Of a stretch of 64,000 nucleotides of DNA, positions 1 through 11,095 are shown in pieces. Position numbers and translations under genes: made by a program. Position 1 is the stretch's first letter. Each line of letters opens with the position of its first letter. The stretch is from NCBI GenBank assembly GCA_947095585.1, contig OX352763.1, positions 68,089,024 to 68,153,023 on the forward strand, read 5' to 3'. The DNA comes from Nephrocerus scutellatus. Taxonomy: Eukaryota; Arthropoda; Insecta; Diptera; Pipunculidae. The notes below the pieces were generated by a model that worked only from the letters and a program-made list of their open reading frames with translations, had not been told where the DNA came from and made no database searches.

Positions 1-266
1 AAATTAAATAGGATTACCTTGTTTTTAATAATGCAATCCAGAACGTTCAACGTCGACAGCGCTGATGAGTTCAAACTTCCGTAGTTACTGAAATAAATTT
101 TATGGTTAAGGGCCCAAATGTGACAGGGTAAGTCTATAATTCGCGGGGACTTCGCGTTATCCATTCACCGCTACAACTTATTAGTTAAAGTCGTTCATTA
201 AATGATAAAAAAAGAACAACATCAAGAGAAATTTAATATGGTTAGAGCTTGATACTATTATTAAAG
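1..266. repeat. Direct repeat copy 1 (partner at 794-1060)
   Basis: This block recurs almost base for base 793 bp downstream; the visible differences are one extra A in a homopolymer and a single substitution near the end. It contains the motif gcggggacttcgcg. No coding content is seen. The stretch 267-793 between the copies is AT-rich with T homopolymers (around 291-312) and only a short low-complexity reading frame that I do not support as a gene. Confidence 0.9.
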
Positions 267-793
267 ATAAAATTTCACCCATCATTTCATTTTTTTTTTT
301 TTTTTTTTTTTTCATAATGATTTGCCAAACAATACTGAGTAGAAATGCCACTTTGAGCTGTCAAAACAACTGTCATAAAATAAAACGACATCTATCGGAA
401 AAACAAACCTCCCAAAAAAACACCCGTTATATATATAATCTATGTAATAATAATCATAAACTAATACGAACTAATTCCCGTGAACGATTTATTGGACTTA
501 GCAAAATAAATCTTTTTTTTACTAGTAATCATAGTTATTGGGGAACTTTTAGTTCGATGACCCAACAAGAAAAAAAAATACATAGGTATAGATCGACATA
601 ACTAAAGTAAAGTATCTCCCTGTTTTTTTTGTTATAATCCCATATAGATATTAAGATAAGAAAAGAAATAAGTATGACGATCTAATAATGATCCGTTAAA
701 TTCAAAGAAACATTTGACAAACATAAAAAGGAATTAATCTTAATATTTTTTTTTGTTTGATGCCTTTTGTTCCCTTTTTTTTATATTTATAAT

Positions 794-1060
794 AAATTAA
801 ATAGGATTACCTTGTTTTTAATAATGCAATCCAGAACGTTCAACGTCGACAGCGCTGATGAGTTCAAACTTCCGTAGTTACTGAAATAAATTTTATGGTT
901 AAGGGCCCAAATGTGACAGGGTAAGTCTATAATTCGCGGGGACTTCGCGTTATCCATTCACCGCTACAACTTATTAGTTAAAGTCGTTCATTAAATGATA
1001 AAAAAAAGAACAACATCAAGAGAAATTTGATATGGTTAGAGCTTGATACTATTATTAAAG
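794..1060. repeat. Direct repeat copy 2 (partner at 1-266)
   Basis: Near-identical copy of the first 266 bases. The match ends at a run of attattaaag, after which the two copies diverge. The 793-bp spacing suggests that the window opens inside a tandem array of units of about 0.8 kb, of which only one full period is visible. Confidence 0.9.
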
Positions 1061-1139
1061 CCCCCATTAAAGATAAAACAAATTCATAAAAAAAAAGGTT
1101 GAAATAGAACATCTTGAATTTTTCTTAAGTCACTTAGTT

Positions 1140-2240
1140 CTCAAAAACCGGAACTGCATGTATATAGTGGTGCTGCTACCGTTGGCCATTTTTTTAATGG
1201 AGATGAATAAGTTCGTTGAAGATAACCACAAAAAAAATCTTCAATGTTCTTTAGAATTTTATAATTTTCGGAAAGTTTTTTTTTTTTTTTTTTACACAAA
1301 AATCGAATAAAAAAAGTTGAAATCGGATGCCTTCGGGCTCATCTCTAGCTTTTTGGCTAAATTAATAGGAAAACTTCGGAATTTATTTCGATGAAATAGA
1401 CACTGTACTAGATTTTTGCCACCATCTTTCTTTTGTATGATTGTAACCAAATGCGCTATGCGACCGAGTCCGGCGATTTAAGAAATCCGACTCTCCAAGT
1501 TAATTAAAATTTCGTTTATTAATGTAAATTGTTCTAATTCGTTATTTTAATAAATTTAAAATTTTCCTTTAAATGCAATTAAGGCTCTGGAACAGAAATT
1601 GCTTGAAATTGAGGTGCTGCTACCTACGGCCATTTTAAAAAAATGAAAAAAAAACCCCGCACGCACATGGATAATTCCGTTGAAGATAACTTAAATTCTC
1701 GAATGTTTTTTAGAAATTTATAATATCCGGAAAGCTTTATTTTTACACAAAAATCGAATAAAAAAGTTGAAATCGGATGCCTTCGGGCTCATCTCTAGCT
1801 TTTTGGCTAAATTAATAGGAAAACTTCGGAATTTATTTCGATGAAATAGACACTGTACGAGATTTTTGCCACCATCTTTCTTTTGTAAGATTGTAAACCA
1901 AATGCGCTATGCGACCGAGTCCGGCGATTTAAGGAATCCGATTGTAAACCAAATGCGCTATGCGACCGAGTCCGGCGATTTAAGGAATCCGACTCTCCAA
2001 GTTAATTAAAATTTCGTTTATTAATGTAAATTGTTCTAATTCGTTATTTTAATAAATTTAAATTTTTCCTTTAAATGCAATTAAGGCTCTGGAACAGAAA
2101 TTGCTTGAAATTGAGGTGCTGCTACCGTCGGCCATTTTTAAAAAAATGAAAAAAAAACCCCGCACGCACATGGATAATTCCGTCGAAGATAACTAAAATT
2201 CTCGAATTTACGGAAAGGATTTATTTTTACAGGAAAATCG
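1140..2240. repeat. Tandem array of units of about 450-500 bp (2 full plus partial)
   Basis: The phrase ggtgctgctacc recurs near 1169, 1613 and 2116, each time followed by a ggccatttt motif and a gaagataac motif. The phrase aaaatcgaataaaaaa recurs near 1299 and 1750. In the second unit a 51-bp piece carrying gcgctatgcgaccgagtccg is itself doubled (about 1890-1940 and 1941-1991). No protein is encoded. Confidence 0.85.
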
Positions 2241-3656
2241 AATAACAAAAATTTTGGTGCAGTAAAAATTTAACAAAGAAAATACTAATTCAATCTCCAG
2301 GACTTTTCTGGTGTTAAAACAAAAAAACAATCTCATAGACACTGCAAGAATTACCGAGCACAACACCAGAGACACTCAACTTTCTAGGCTCCTGACTGAA
2401 CAACGACTGCCTCGTCCCAGTTTTCCTTTCTATTCTTTTCTCTCTTCTCCTCCATGGTGTTGCGTACCACGATCCACGATCCACGACCATGTGGCTCGCA
2501 TTCGTGTCAGTGTAGCTGGCTAAATTCACTCTCTCTCTTTTTTTTCTTCTATCGTGGTGTTAGCCACTTGTTAGTGATGCTTGTGATCACCAGACCTCAA
2601 TTTGAGCGGTGTAGCAATGGAGAGAAAAAAAAGGGGGGAAGAAAGCGTTGATGCACCGGTTATTTTGCGACGACATCAGTGTTGAATATAAGTTTGCAAT
2701 ACAGGTTGATTCAAAACACAAGTCAAGTTGCATTTGTTAGTCTGCGGCATGGATGCAAAGGAGTGTAAGTGTGATAGCAGCGGCACCCGGTGTTGTGTCG
2801 GAATATGCTGCAGTCGATAGAAATACATTTCCAAGAGAGTGGGTAAAAATTCCCCAGGCATGATGGTTAACTACTGTCGGTAGGAGTTGACTTAACAATC
2901 CTTTAATGCCTCATGGTTCAATTACGGTGTAAACCAAAACCAAATTCAGGTACATCGACGAGAATGCGGTATTTTGAATAAAATTGTTTTATTTTTGGTA
3001 ATGTGTCGTCGCCGCCACAAAATATATCCAATTTATCGTTTTCCAAATTTTCCCGCCGGGAACATAACGAACAAAACAATTTTTGCTGTTTATCCGAATT
3101 TTCCGACTTTCCTTTGTAATTGTCTTTGTTTCCTAGGACTATAACGAACAAAACAAAAAAAGAATTACGCTAATCCATCTTTCAGCTTCCGAATTTTACA
3201 ATTTTCCGGGCATCTTTTCTATTTTTTTTTCTCGCATAAACCTCATTCGGACTATGGTGAATTTATAAAATAAAAGTTAGCCAAATCGGTCCAGTCGTTC
3301 TTTATAAATAAATTAACTTTAATTACTACCTGATTTCGGCGGTATAATTATTTTATTATTTTGGTGAACATACTCTGGCATGGGTTTTATCAGGGTTTAA
3401 GGAAGTACGGAGGGGATGGGTGAGATGGGGTTGAGTTCCGTCTCCTAGCGGTCGATCGGGTGACATAATTTGGCCGTGATTGAAGAGGGGGTTCCAAAAT
3501 TTGGACCCATGGTAGGGCGGGCTCAGACGCCTGAGGGGATCATAACACCGGATCCACGAGTCAAATAACATCGTGATAGTTGAGGGGAAGACTTTCCTAC
3601 CCGGATGTTCTGAGGCAGCTCTTCCGGTTTCTCTTTTCTTCTCGTTAACTTTTCTA
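2241..3656. other. Stretch without a recognised gene
   Basis: Mixed-composition DNA with short overlapping reading frames on both strands; none resembles a known domain and none is conserved elsewhere in the window. Two short echoes of ataacgaacaaaacaa occur near 3064 and 3140. I see nothing here that I can call a gene, promoter or RNA. Confidence 0.5.
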
Positions 3657-4455
3657 TTAAATAGCACGCACAATTTTTTTTGTATATGTTGGTCGGGGGA
3701 AAAACTGAGCGGTCCGCCTAATCAAGGACCCACGAGCTGGCGAAGGTATCCTATTGCGTGCTAGAACGATAGGCAGCTGCTCAACCTGGAATTCGGCGGT
3801 GACTTCACATATCATTGGATATCCTGATTTTCCTCTGTGCCACGCCCCTTTTATGGGAGTGGCGCAATAAGAATGACATTCGCTTGACCGATAGAACATT
3901 ACACTGTTGACCTTCCTCTTTGCTCGACCGAATAATTGAGAAATGTTCTACATTCTTCTAACGAAGTACAGTTGCCGTCGCAGGCAATGCATTTTCTATT
4001 AACTACATTATGAGCGTTGACGTAGGTTTTTTGTTTCCGCTCATGCTTGTTTTCTTCTTCTTCGTTAGCAGCGTTTCCTATGTTGTTCAATCATGAACTT
4101 AACTGTACCAAAGTAGCGTTTGGGCAAAGTTGCTTGTACATTCCCCAATTGAGGCGCATTAGTGGTGACAGCCTTTCCACTAGCTCTTGTAGGAGAAGGG
4201 GGTTGTTCAGGTGAGCGTCACAGCCAGTGGCTTGCATTTCTGCACATATGTTGTCGACTTCAAATGCATACTTGACAATAGACGCTAATTTATCCGCCTT
4301 AGGCAATGACTCTTGCCTAATTCGCTTTAGTAAAGAATTGACAATGATTTCAGGGCGCCCATACCTCATTTTAAGTATGGAAATAATATGTGTGACTTGT
4401 CCATGGAGCATGAGACGGTTGAGAACTGTTTCAAAGGCCTCTCTTTTTAAGGATT
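3657..4455 (-). pseudogene. BEL/Pao retrotransposon gag fragment
   Basis: Read on the minus strand from about 4455, the frame gives a stretch with GRPEIIVNSLL followed by NNPLLLQELVERL. These are hallmarks of the DUF1759 gag region of BEL/Pao elements. One in-frame TGA (4091-4093) interrupts it, and the same frame then continues to a cysteine-rich segment with CIACDGNCTSLEEC, the family's zinc-binding region. Past about 3899 the frame shifts and a degraded histidine/cysteine knuckle can still be traced to about 3800. The N-terminal part of gag, the whole pol and any LTR are absent, so this is a dead internal fragment. BEL gag packages element RNA into cytoplasmic virus-like particles; this copy cannot. 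Identification is from motifs only. Confidence 0.8.
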
Positions 4456-5085
4456 AGCGTAATCTTATTAGGTTTTTATCGTCAGTTAGCACACTCTATA
4501 ATATGATATTGTAAAAGTGCAATCTTGCACTGCTAGAAAAAAGAATTATATCTATCTATAGGGTAAAATTGCAGTTTTTATTAACAAAAATTTATTTTAA
4601 ATTATAGCTATAGTATTCAAATTATAAAATAAAATTAAATAAACATACATAAAATTAATTAAAAAAAAACAAAAAAAACTTGGTTGTATACAATGTTTTT
4701 AGTTTCACCTTCAAGAGCAGGAATAAATAAATTCTAAGGTCACCCCACCCCAGAGCAAGCAAAATAAAGTTGTCCGTGGGAAAAACATGACGATCTCAAA
4801 TCCATACTCCACAGTACTTAATAAACTGTCCGAATTATTGATCTTCATCAAAAACGCAAGTTTTACTGGAAATTGCAATCTCTTAAATTTAAAAGGTAGA
4901 TCCGTCAAAATGCAAGAATGGCCCCTTCTAGCAACCGGTTCAAAATGTTATAGTTTTAAGAAACAGCCGGATAAATAGAATTAATTAGTTCAGCGGCAGA
5001 TTTCTAAAAACGATGTCAATTTAACACATCCATAAATAACGGCTACTAATCTACCTTTCCAATTCCAATTTGAAGTACGGGCGAC
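4456..5085. other. AT-rich stretch without a gene
   Basis: AT-rich sequence with A homopolymers around 4660-4680. Short overlapping frames on both strands near 4711-4978 show no recognisable domain. Nothing supported. Confidence 0.5.
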
Positions 5086-5089
5086 AACG

Positions 5090-6385
5090 TCCGCACCCCC
5101 AAATTCGTCGCCAAAAGGTCGCCGAGTACTACTCTATACACCACTATTCATCTCAGCGACCCCGAAAACTATGGGATCGACAATAATATGCCCCGCCCCC
5201 CAGTTATCGACTCCATCCCCCTAGAGCTGTCTTACCATCACCATTCAACTCAGCGACCACGAAAACCATAAAATCGACACTAATATCGTTCACCCCCTTC
5301 CCCTCAGTTATCGACCCCATCCCCCTGGAGCTGTGTCACCATTACTATTCAACTCATCGACCCCGAAAACTATAGCATCGACACTAATATAGGTACACCC
5401 TACCACCCAATAAACAACCACCCCCTAGAGTGTCTCAACGTCACTATTTAACTCAGCGACCCCGAAAACCATAAAGTCGACACTAATATCGTTCACCCCC
5501 CCCCCCTCAGTTATCGACCCCATCCCTATAGAGCTGTCTTACCAACACCATTCAACTAATCGACCCCGAAAACTATAGCAACGACACTAATATAGGTACC
5601 CCCCACCCATTCAACAAACACCCCCTAGAGTGTCAAAACGTCACTATTTAACTCAGCGACCCCGAAAACCATAAAATCGACACTAATATGGTTCACCCCC
5701 CCCCCACCATCAGTTATCAAGCCCATCCTCCTAGAGCTGTCTTACCATCACCATTCAACTCAGCGACCACGAAAACCATAAAATCGACATTAATATCGGT
5801 CACACCACTTATTATCGACCACATCCTCTAGAGCTGTCTTACCATCACCATTCAACTCAGCGACCACGAAAACCATAAAATCGACACTTATATCGTTCAC
5901 CCCCCCCCTCAGTTATCGCCCTTATCCCCCTAGAGCTGTCTTACCAACACCATTCAACTCAGCGACCACGAATACCATAAAATCAACACTAATATCATTC
6001 AACCCCCACCTCAGTTATCGACCCCATCCCCCTAGAGCTGTTTTACCAACAACATTCAACTCAGCGACCACGAATACCATAAAATCAACACTAATATCAT
6101 TCAACCCCCCCCCCTCACTTATCGTCCCCACCCGCCTAAAGCTGTCTTACCAACACCATTCAACTCAGCGGCCACGAAAACCATAAAATTAACACTAATA
6201 TCGTTCACCCCCCATCAGTTATCGACCCCATCCCCCTAGAGCTGTCTTACCAACACCATTCAACTCAGCAACCCCGAAAACCATAGAATGAACTTTAATA
6301 TCGATCACCCACCCCCTGCGGGAATATAAATCACCCATAGGAGTGTACTACCAGCACTATTCGTCTCGGCGATACCGAAAACGGT
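5090..6385. repeat. C-rich satellite, period about 101 bp, about 13 copies
   Basis: The core cgacc(a/c)cgaaaac recurs near 5156, 5255, 5359, 5457, 5561, 5657, 5763, 5860, 5962, 6065, 6169, 6270 and 6370. Each copy also carries a variant of tcttaccatcaccattcaac and a run of 5-9 C before cagttatcgacc. Copies differ by several substitutions and by C-run length, so the array is not fresh. The first and last copies are the most diverged, as expected at array edges. Two further copies lie at 45,440-45,660. Confidence 0.95.
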
Positions 6386-6727
6386 GGGTTTGGTTGAAAT
6401 TGGTCAAGGCGTTCCAGAGCTAGTAAGGTATATATATATATTCTCTATTTTATATATATATATAGATGATATTGTCATTTTTTATGCTAAATGTTCAATC
6501 ATGCGCTTCACACAATTATTACTGGGAATATGCAATGTAGCATATTCCCACAGTTGGATGTTATCATTAGTTATTAAAAAAAATTGTATAAATATCCCAA
6601 ATTCTGTATAATAAAATATAGTTCAAACCCAGCTATCAACGGCTACTTATTTTCCTTGACAATCCCTGACCCACGGTAGGCGGAGGTTATTAAGTACATA
6701 TTATATTCAGTGTTATCAAACTGAACA
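6386..6727. other. AT-rich stretch, probably ending in a BEL LTR 3' end
   Basis: Contains a TA microsatellite (about 6428-6464) and no recognised coding sequence. The last bases (…ctgaaca at 6727) immediately precede a BEL-type leader, so the right part is probably the end of a 5' LTR whose start I cannot place. Confidence 0.4.
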
Positions 6728-6990
6728 TTGGTCCTTCGAGCCGGATCACCGGAAAAGTGAATAATTTAGAAAGTGAAAATTTAGTTTAAAAAATGAGTAA
6801 TAGTGAGGACAAGCGTACATTAGAAGAAGTCTCGTTAAGTCAGATGAGGATAACTGAAGAAGACCACCGATTGTGGACAAATTTCAAGAAGGATGGAGAA
6901 TCCCGGTACACAGTGGAGTACATCCTAAGGCGATTGAAGCAATTAGAACAGCACTGGTCTTTTGATTTCATCATAATGAGTATTGGTTAA
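6728..6990 (+). pseudogene. BEL/Pao leader and start of gag, truncated
   Basis: The sequence ttggtccttcgagccggatc at 6728 matches the sort of conserved leader that follows the 5' LTR of BEL/Pao elements. About 60 bases later an ATG at 6793 opens a 65-codon charged frame (LEEVSLSQ near its start) with the character of a BEL gag N-terminus. The frame stops at 6990, where unrelated repeat sequence begins. Only the first fragment of the element is present. The element name is inference from leader plus gag character. Confidence 0.6.
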
Positions 6991-7228
6991 AGTGCTTTTA
7001 CTCGCTCCATCGCCTGGTTTGGTTTTGTACTAAATCAGAAACATACTTTTTTGAGTATTTGTTAAAGTACTGATACTCGTCTCAACTTCTGATTTGGCTT
7101 GCACCAAATTAGAATCTGTAGCAAGCTACATTTTGGTGACCCCGGCGTGATCAGGATGTCACGGTTGGCGCTTCTGCAAGGAGCCTCATGGGACAAATTT
7201 CTAGCTGGACACAATCTTACACCACATC
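6991..7228 (+). repeat. LTR-end-like doublet and second retroelement leader
   Basis: Two imperfect copies of a unit of about 95 bp, each opening gagtat(t)(t/g)gttaaagt, occupy 6978-7130. They are followed at 7131 by ttttggtgaccccggcgtga, which looks like a retroelement primer-binding region just after an LTR ending in …ctaca. This would be the 5' boundary of the gag at 7229. Confidence 0.5.
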
Positions 7229-8149
7229 ATGGACGACTTATTCTCACAGCAGTCTCAACTTGGAAACGAGATTGAAAGAATAATTCAAAATTTTAAGAAA
7301 GATTCCGAAGAGCGGAAAAACTTAAAATACTACAAGCTGCGGCTCAGCCAGCTACAATCAATCATTGCCAAGTTTGTGGCAAACGATCCAGAACTCCGTA
7401 AATTGGAAGATCGTCAACACGAGTACTTTATGGAGGACTACTATGTCCAAACGACAACGTTGTTCAATTCATATATAAAATGTTTTCAACAAGAAATCCA
7501 AACGTTGGGAGCAATCATCCGATCTAATGTCATCTGGCTACGATATGCAAAGATTTGAAGATCTGGAGCAACGGGTGCAGCAAAAAATCACTGATATCAC
7601 TCTAATGTGAAAATCCAAATATTCTATGGGGATTATCTAAATTGGAATCAATTTCACGACATTTTCTCAGAGTTGGTTCACAAACAGCCACTCTCAAATG
7701 TAGAGAAAATGTGGCATCTCAAGACGCAACTGGTTGGCGAAGCAGCAAGTCTCGTCAATCATCTTTCAACCACAGATGAAAATTATGTAGCAGCCTGGAA
7801 ACTATTGGAGGAGCGCTATAGTAACAAAAGAATACTGGCATCAACACTAATCAAAAAACATCAAGGAACATCATCTGCAGCAGCGGTCAAACATCTGCAA
7901 GTTACTACAAAAGAGTGCTTACTTGCATTAAATAATTTAAGCATTGAAACGAGTTCAGGGGATCCGTTGCTGATTCACTTGCTGATGTTACGCACAGGCT
8001 CCCCGTGCTTTCACGTAGAGAAGAGGGAGTGTGCGGGCGAGTTGAATGTTAAGTTAAACACAAACGTTGAATTAACTTTATGTAATTTATTAGTACGTTT
8101 ATTATTATCAATTTATTATTATAAGTCAGTAATATTAAGAGATTTGTGA
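7229..8149 (+). pseudogene. BEL/Pao gag (DUF1759-type), frameshifted and truncated
   Basis: Frame 7229-7558 is a charged helical N-terminus (HEYFMEDYY) typical of BEL gag. It then needs a frame change: a +1 frame carries MQRFEDLEQRVQQKITDIT, and at about 7605 the original frame resumes with FYGDYLNWNQFHDIF, followed by HLKTQLVGEAASLVNHL and AWKLLEERYSN. These are the F-G-D-x-L-x-W, L-x-G-A and W-x-L-L-x-x-R-Y-x-N signatures of DUF1759. Homology is lost near 8000, where LTR-like sequence begins, so about half of gag and all of pol are gone. At least two frameshifts make this a pseudogene. It lies 100 bp downstream of a primer-binding-like leader on the same strand. Confidence 0.85.
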
Positions 8150-8746
8150 TGTTGTGCATTGTGTTCTTAGATTTCAACTGCCGCCCTTAGTAATCGCAGC
8201 AGTGGTCTTTTATAATATTTTGGATGGATCGACCAACCAATATGATTGGTTGGTTGCGATCCACCAATGTAACGACAGCATCGTGTGCATGAACAAGGGT
8301 TCAATACACAAATACAAGTGCAAGCATAGAACACACACAGTCGGGTGACATCTGTTTCCCTTCTGTAGTCGAGCCACTTAACGGTCGCCTTAAAATTGCC
8401 CTCCTGCTTATATTACTATTTCGTAATCTGCATGTGCACCAACTATTTCTCGGTATCGTATCGGCATTTATGAGCTGCGTGCTGTGCTCGAAACTCAATG
8501 AATAAAGGATCAAAAATGCCTTTATCGTGTCTCGATCGGTTTCTTATTACAAACACCAGCCATCCGTACGTACTCTGCAGATTAGTGGTGGATGTGAATT
8601 CGGAAATTCGGTACACGAATGTACTGGCAATGTGACAGGCTGTACCGACCATAAAATAAGTAATTTATGAAAAGCAGATGTGGGTAGTATGCAGCGGGTG
8701 TGTGGTCAGGGATCGAATAGTTGTGCTGGTCACAACATCCCTTCCC
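8031..8746 (+). mobile_element. Probable LTR of the flanking BEL element
   Basis: The segment starts tgtgcggg, ends ggtcacaaca, contains a polyadenylation signal (aatgaataaagg near 8498) and directly follows a truncated gag on the same strand, as a 3' LTR would after an internal deletion. I cannot find a second copy in the window to prove it is an LTR. It also contains a 9-bp-arm palindrome (ccaaccaatatgattggttg near 8231) and a piece of about 75 bp shared in inverted orientation with Gypsy-2 gag. Confidence 0.35.
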
Positions 8747-9209
8747 CCTACGAATAAGAAAATTCTTTACCAGGAGTAGGTAAAATTTTTCGTTAAACGG
8801 GAATGAACTTGCCGCGGTGATTTGTCGTTATCAGAATACCAGAAAAAACCACTGATTTGAAAACCTTGGTTGGCGTACAAATTTGTTTGAATTGTATATG
8901 TATAAATGGGTTAAATGCACAAAATTCTTACAAAAAATAATTTGTAATTACAATAATTTTATTTTCTTCTTTTTTTTTCAAAGCTTAAAAAATTCTTTTT
9001 TTTTTATAAGTGAATGTAGTAATATTATATTATTATGTTTAAAATAGGTAATTTATAATATATATATAATATGATAGTAAAGGTTAGAAAATACTAATTT
9101 TTTGTGATTTTTCTCTTTTTTTTTTTTTTTGTTAGATGAAATCACATATGACAAAAATGAATATATATATGTAGTTTTATCATATAATTACGATAAAGGG
9201 TTTTTCTCT
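8747..9209. other. AT-rich 3' end of the errantivirus-like element (LTR unresolved)
   Basis: Strongly AT-rich. On the minus strand two purine tracts follow the envelope stop codon (aaagagaaaaa near 9195; A run plus gagaaaa near 9125). Either could be the polypurine tract that primes plus-strand synthesis, which would put a 3' LTR to their left. I cannot define its ends. Confidence 0.35.
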
Positions 9210-11012
9210 TTAAATTTTTAACACGAATTTAGTTGCTTCGGGACTTTCGTTGTTCTGTTCGCGACTAGTTTCTATTTCAGTGGGATTTGATTCTTGTGGA
9301 GTTAATCGTTGGTTTAGTTTCCACGCTTTATATTTTTTAAATGCGATCGCGGTTATAAGAAAAGTAATTATAAAATAAATTACAGTGTAATGATGGACAT
9401 TATGTGGGTTAATGGATTTTAAATCATAACTCTCTATTGTTTTCAATTCATAAATTCGTTTAGATAATTTGTTCAGTTCGTAGGGTGCAGAATTTCTTAT
9501 TAGTACTGTTTTTTCTTGACTATTAGGAGTGATTATTTTATTAGTAGGAATGAAACTAGAAATATTAAGGGAGGGTATAAAGAAATTGTTAATAATGTTT
9601 GATCTAGTGTTGTGGCTTTTAATGGTGAAATCTTTAGCTCTAATATAACATTTGTTATTTGTTTTTAAAATTCCAGCGTTTGCTAAAGTAAAGGCGTGTA
9701 TTTTGTTTGAGCAATTTTCATCAATACTATACTCGTATAGAGTGGAATAAACCCAAGTGTTTTGCTGTTGAAGTTGAATCCAAATTAAAGATACATTCGT
9801 TATTCTTATGTCACATGAACTCGGCAGTGTTTTTGCTCCTCGTAGAAGTTTGAGTTCACATGGTTCGTTAGAGGGACTAATGGTAAAAAGCGGGTGTTCC
9901 ATCAGACATGTGTACATATTATGGTTTTGGATAGTGCATTTATGAACTTCGTTTTCAGACATATCGTAATGATGTTCTCTATCATAATCTATGGCAAGAT
10001 GTGAAATTTTTGGTTGTATAAATACCAATTTTCCAGCATATGCCGAAGGTAAAGGAATTATCTTGAATAATTGGTATTGTGTGCTGTAGGGTAGTGGAAT
10101 ACTTATTTCGTATATAATTTTCTCGCTGAGTATATTTACGCTTATTTTGCTTACTTGAAATATTGCAAGGGAATCATTGTCTAATATGGTGGGTAAAGAT
10201 AGGCCGGGAGGTAATTTGTTACTTATAGTAGTCAATACTGATTCTATTTGTTGTGGGTTTATTATACATGGATGAGGTTTAGTGTGCGCAGGCCTTGTTA
10301 GTAAGTCTATTAAGTTACCTATGATAGTTTGATAGCGTAAGGCCATCAGAGTCGTTATTGAAGTCAAAGCCTCCATTTCTAATTGAGCTCTAATGTCAGA
10401 GTTTGATTCTGTTAACAGGTGAATTATTGATTGTATCCTGTTGACTCTGCCGTTTAATGCTATAGTTCGTTGCTCTAAAAATAATTGGGATTTATTAAAT
10501 ATATTATTTGTCATATCTAAAATTATGGTTTGGTTTTGAATTAGTTTTAACAGGTGTTTCTCATTGTTTTGTAATGTCTGTATCTGTTCATTATAATGTA
10601 TAGCGTCTTCCTCATCCAAAGTTCCAAATAGAACTTTTCCAGCGATACCAATAGCATTGAACAGAGCTCGTTTGTTTCGGTGTCTAACAGATAAGTATTG
10701 TAATTTATTTTTAAGATCCTCTAGCAAATGATTTGCTTCTAATACAGTGCTATTGCAACTTATTGAAAAGTTTGTGTCGTGTTTTAGCTTGACGCATATG
10801 ATGTTTATGTTTTTAATAATATTTTCCATTTCTTCAATGCCTTGGATTAATCCTGAAATGTTGTAGTATGTAATCACCTTCCATTGGTTAGTATACAACT
10901 GGAGTTTGCCAATTTCTTCAAAATAAAGTTCCGAGTTTTGTCGAAGTGGTGTTATAGTCATTAAACCTTGTACGCAGGTTACCATTCCGATTATTGCAAT
11001 CACAAGCGCCAT
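9210..11012 (-). CDS. env: Errantivirus-type envelope (baculovirus F-like) protein, intact ORF
   Basis: Uninterrupted 600-codon frame starting at an ATG at 11012. Residues 1-17 form a hydrophobic signal peptide. A furin-type site RNKR sits at about 112-115 and is followed by a hydrophobic stretch ALFNAIGIAGKVLFG resembling the fusion peptide of F-like proteins. A single membrane span lies near 542-558, followed by a cytoplasmic tail of about 42 residues. This layout (signal, surface part, cleavage, fusion subunit, anchor) is that of the envelope of insect errantiviruses related to baculovirus F proteins, which mediate membrane fusion. It lies 84 bp after the pol stop codon on the same strand, the usual env position; in such elements env is expressed from a spliced RNA. 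Unlike its pol neighbour it has no stop or frameshift. Function of this copy is unknown. Confidence 0.88.
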   Translation of the reverse strand: MALVIAIIGMVTCVQGLMTITPLRQNSELYFEEIGKLQLYTNQWKVITYYNISGLIQGIEEMENIIKNINIICVKLKHDTNFSISCNSTVLEANHLLEDLKNKLQYLSVRHRNKRALFNAIGIAGKVLFGTLDEEDAIHYNEQIQTLQNNEKHLLKLIQNQTIILDMTNNIFNKSQLFLEQRTIALNGRVNRIQSIIHLLTESNSDIRAQLEMEALTSITTLMALRYQTIIGNLIDLLTRPAHTKPHPCIINPQQIESVLTTISNKLPPGLSLPTILDNDSLAIFQVSKISVNILSEKIIYEISIPLPYSTQYQLFKIIPLPSAYAGKLVFIQPKISHLAIDYDREHHYDMSENEVHKCTIQNHNMYTCLMEHPLFTISPSNEPCELKLLRGAKTLPSSCDIRITNVSLIWIQLQQQNTWVYSTLYEYSIDENCSNKIHAFTLANAGILKTNNKCYIRAKDFTIKSHNTRSNIINNFFIPSLNISSFIPTNKIITPNSQEKTVLIRNSAPYELNKLSKRIYELKTIESYDLKSINPHNVHHYTVIYFIITFLITAIAFKKYKAWKLNQRLTPQESNPTEIETSREQNNESPEATKFVLKI

Positions 11013-11095
11013 CTTGTACCTACAATATTGTATATTCTATTTTAGTTGTTTGTGGAACCGATTTTAATTTTTTAGTTTAGATAGAGAGTGAATTT

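Noticed and set aside
317..601. 94-codon plus-strand frame
   Set aside because: Low-complexity, Asn/Lys/Ser-rich translation of AT-rich DNA, with no domain and no repeat elsewhere.
2311..2651. Overlapping frames on both strands as a host exon
   Set aside because: No domain, no splice-supported structure, and frames on both strands overlap equally.
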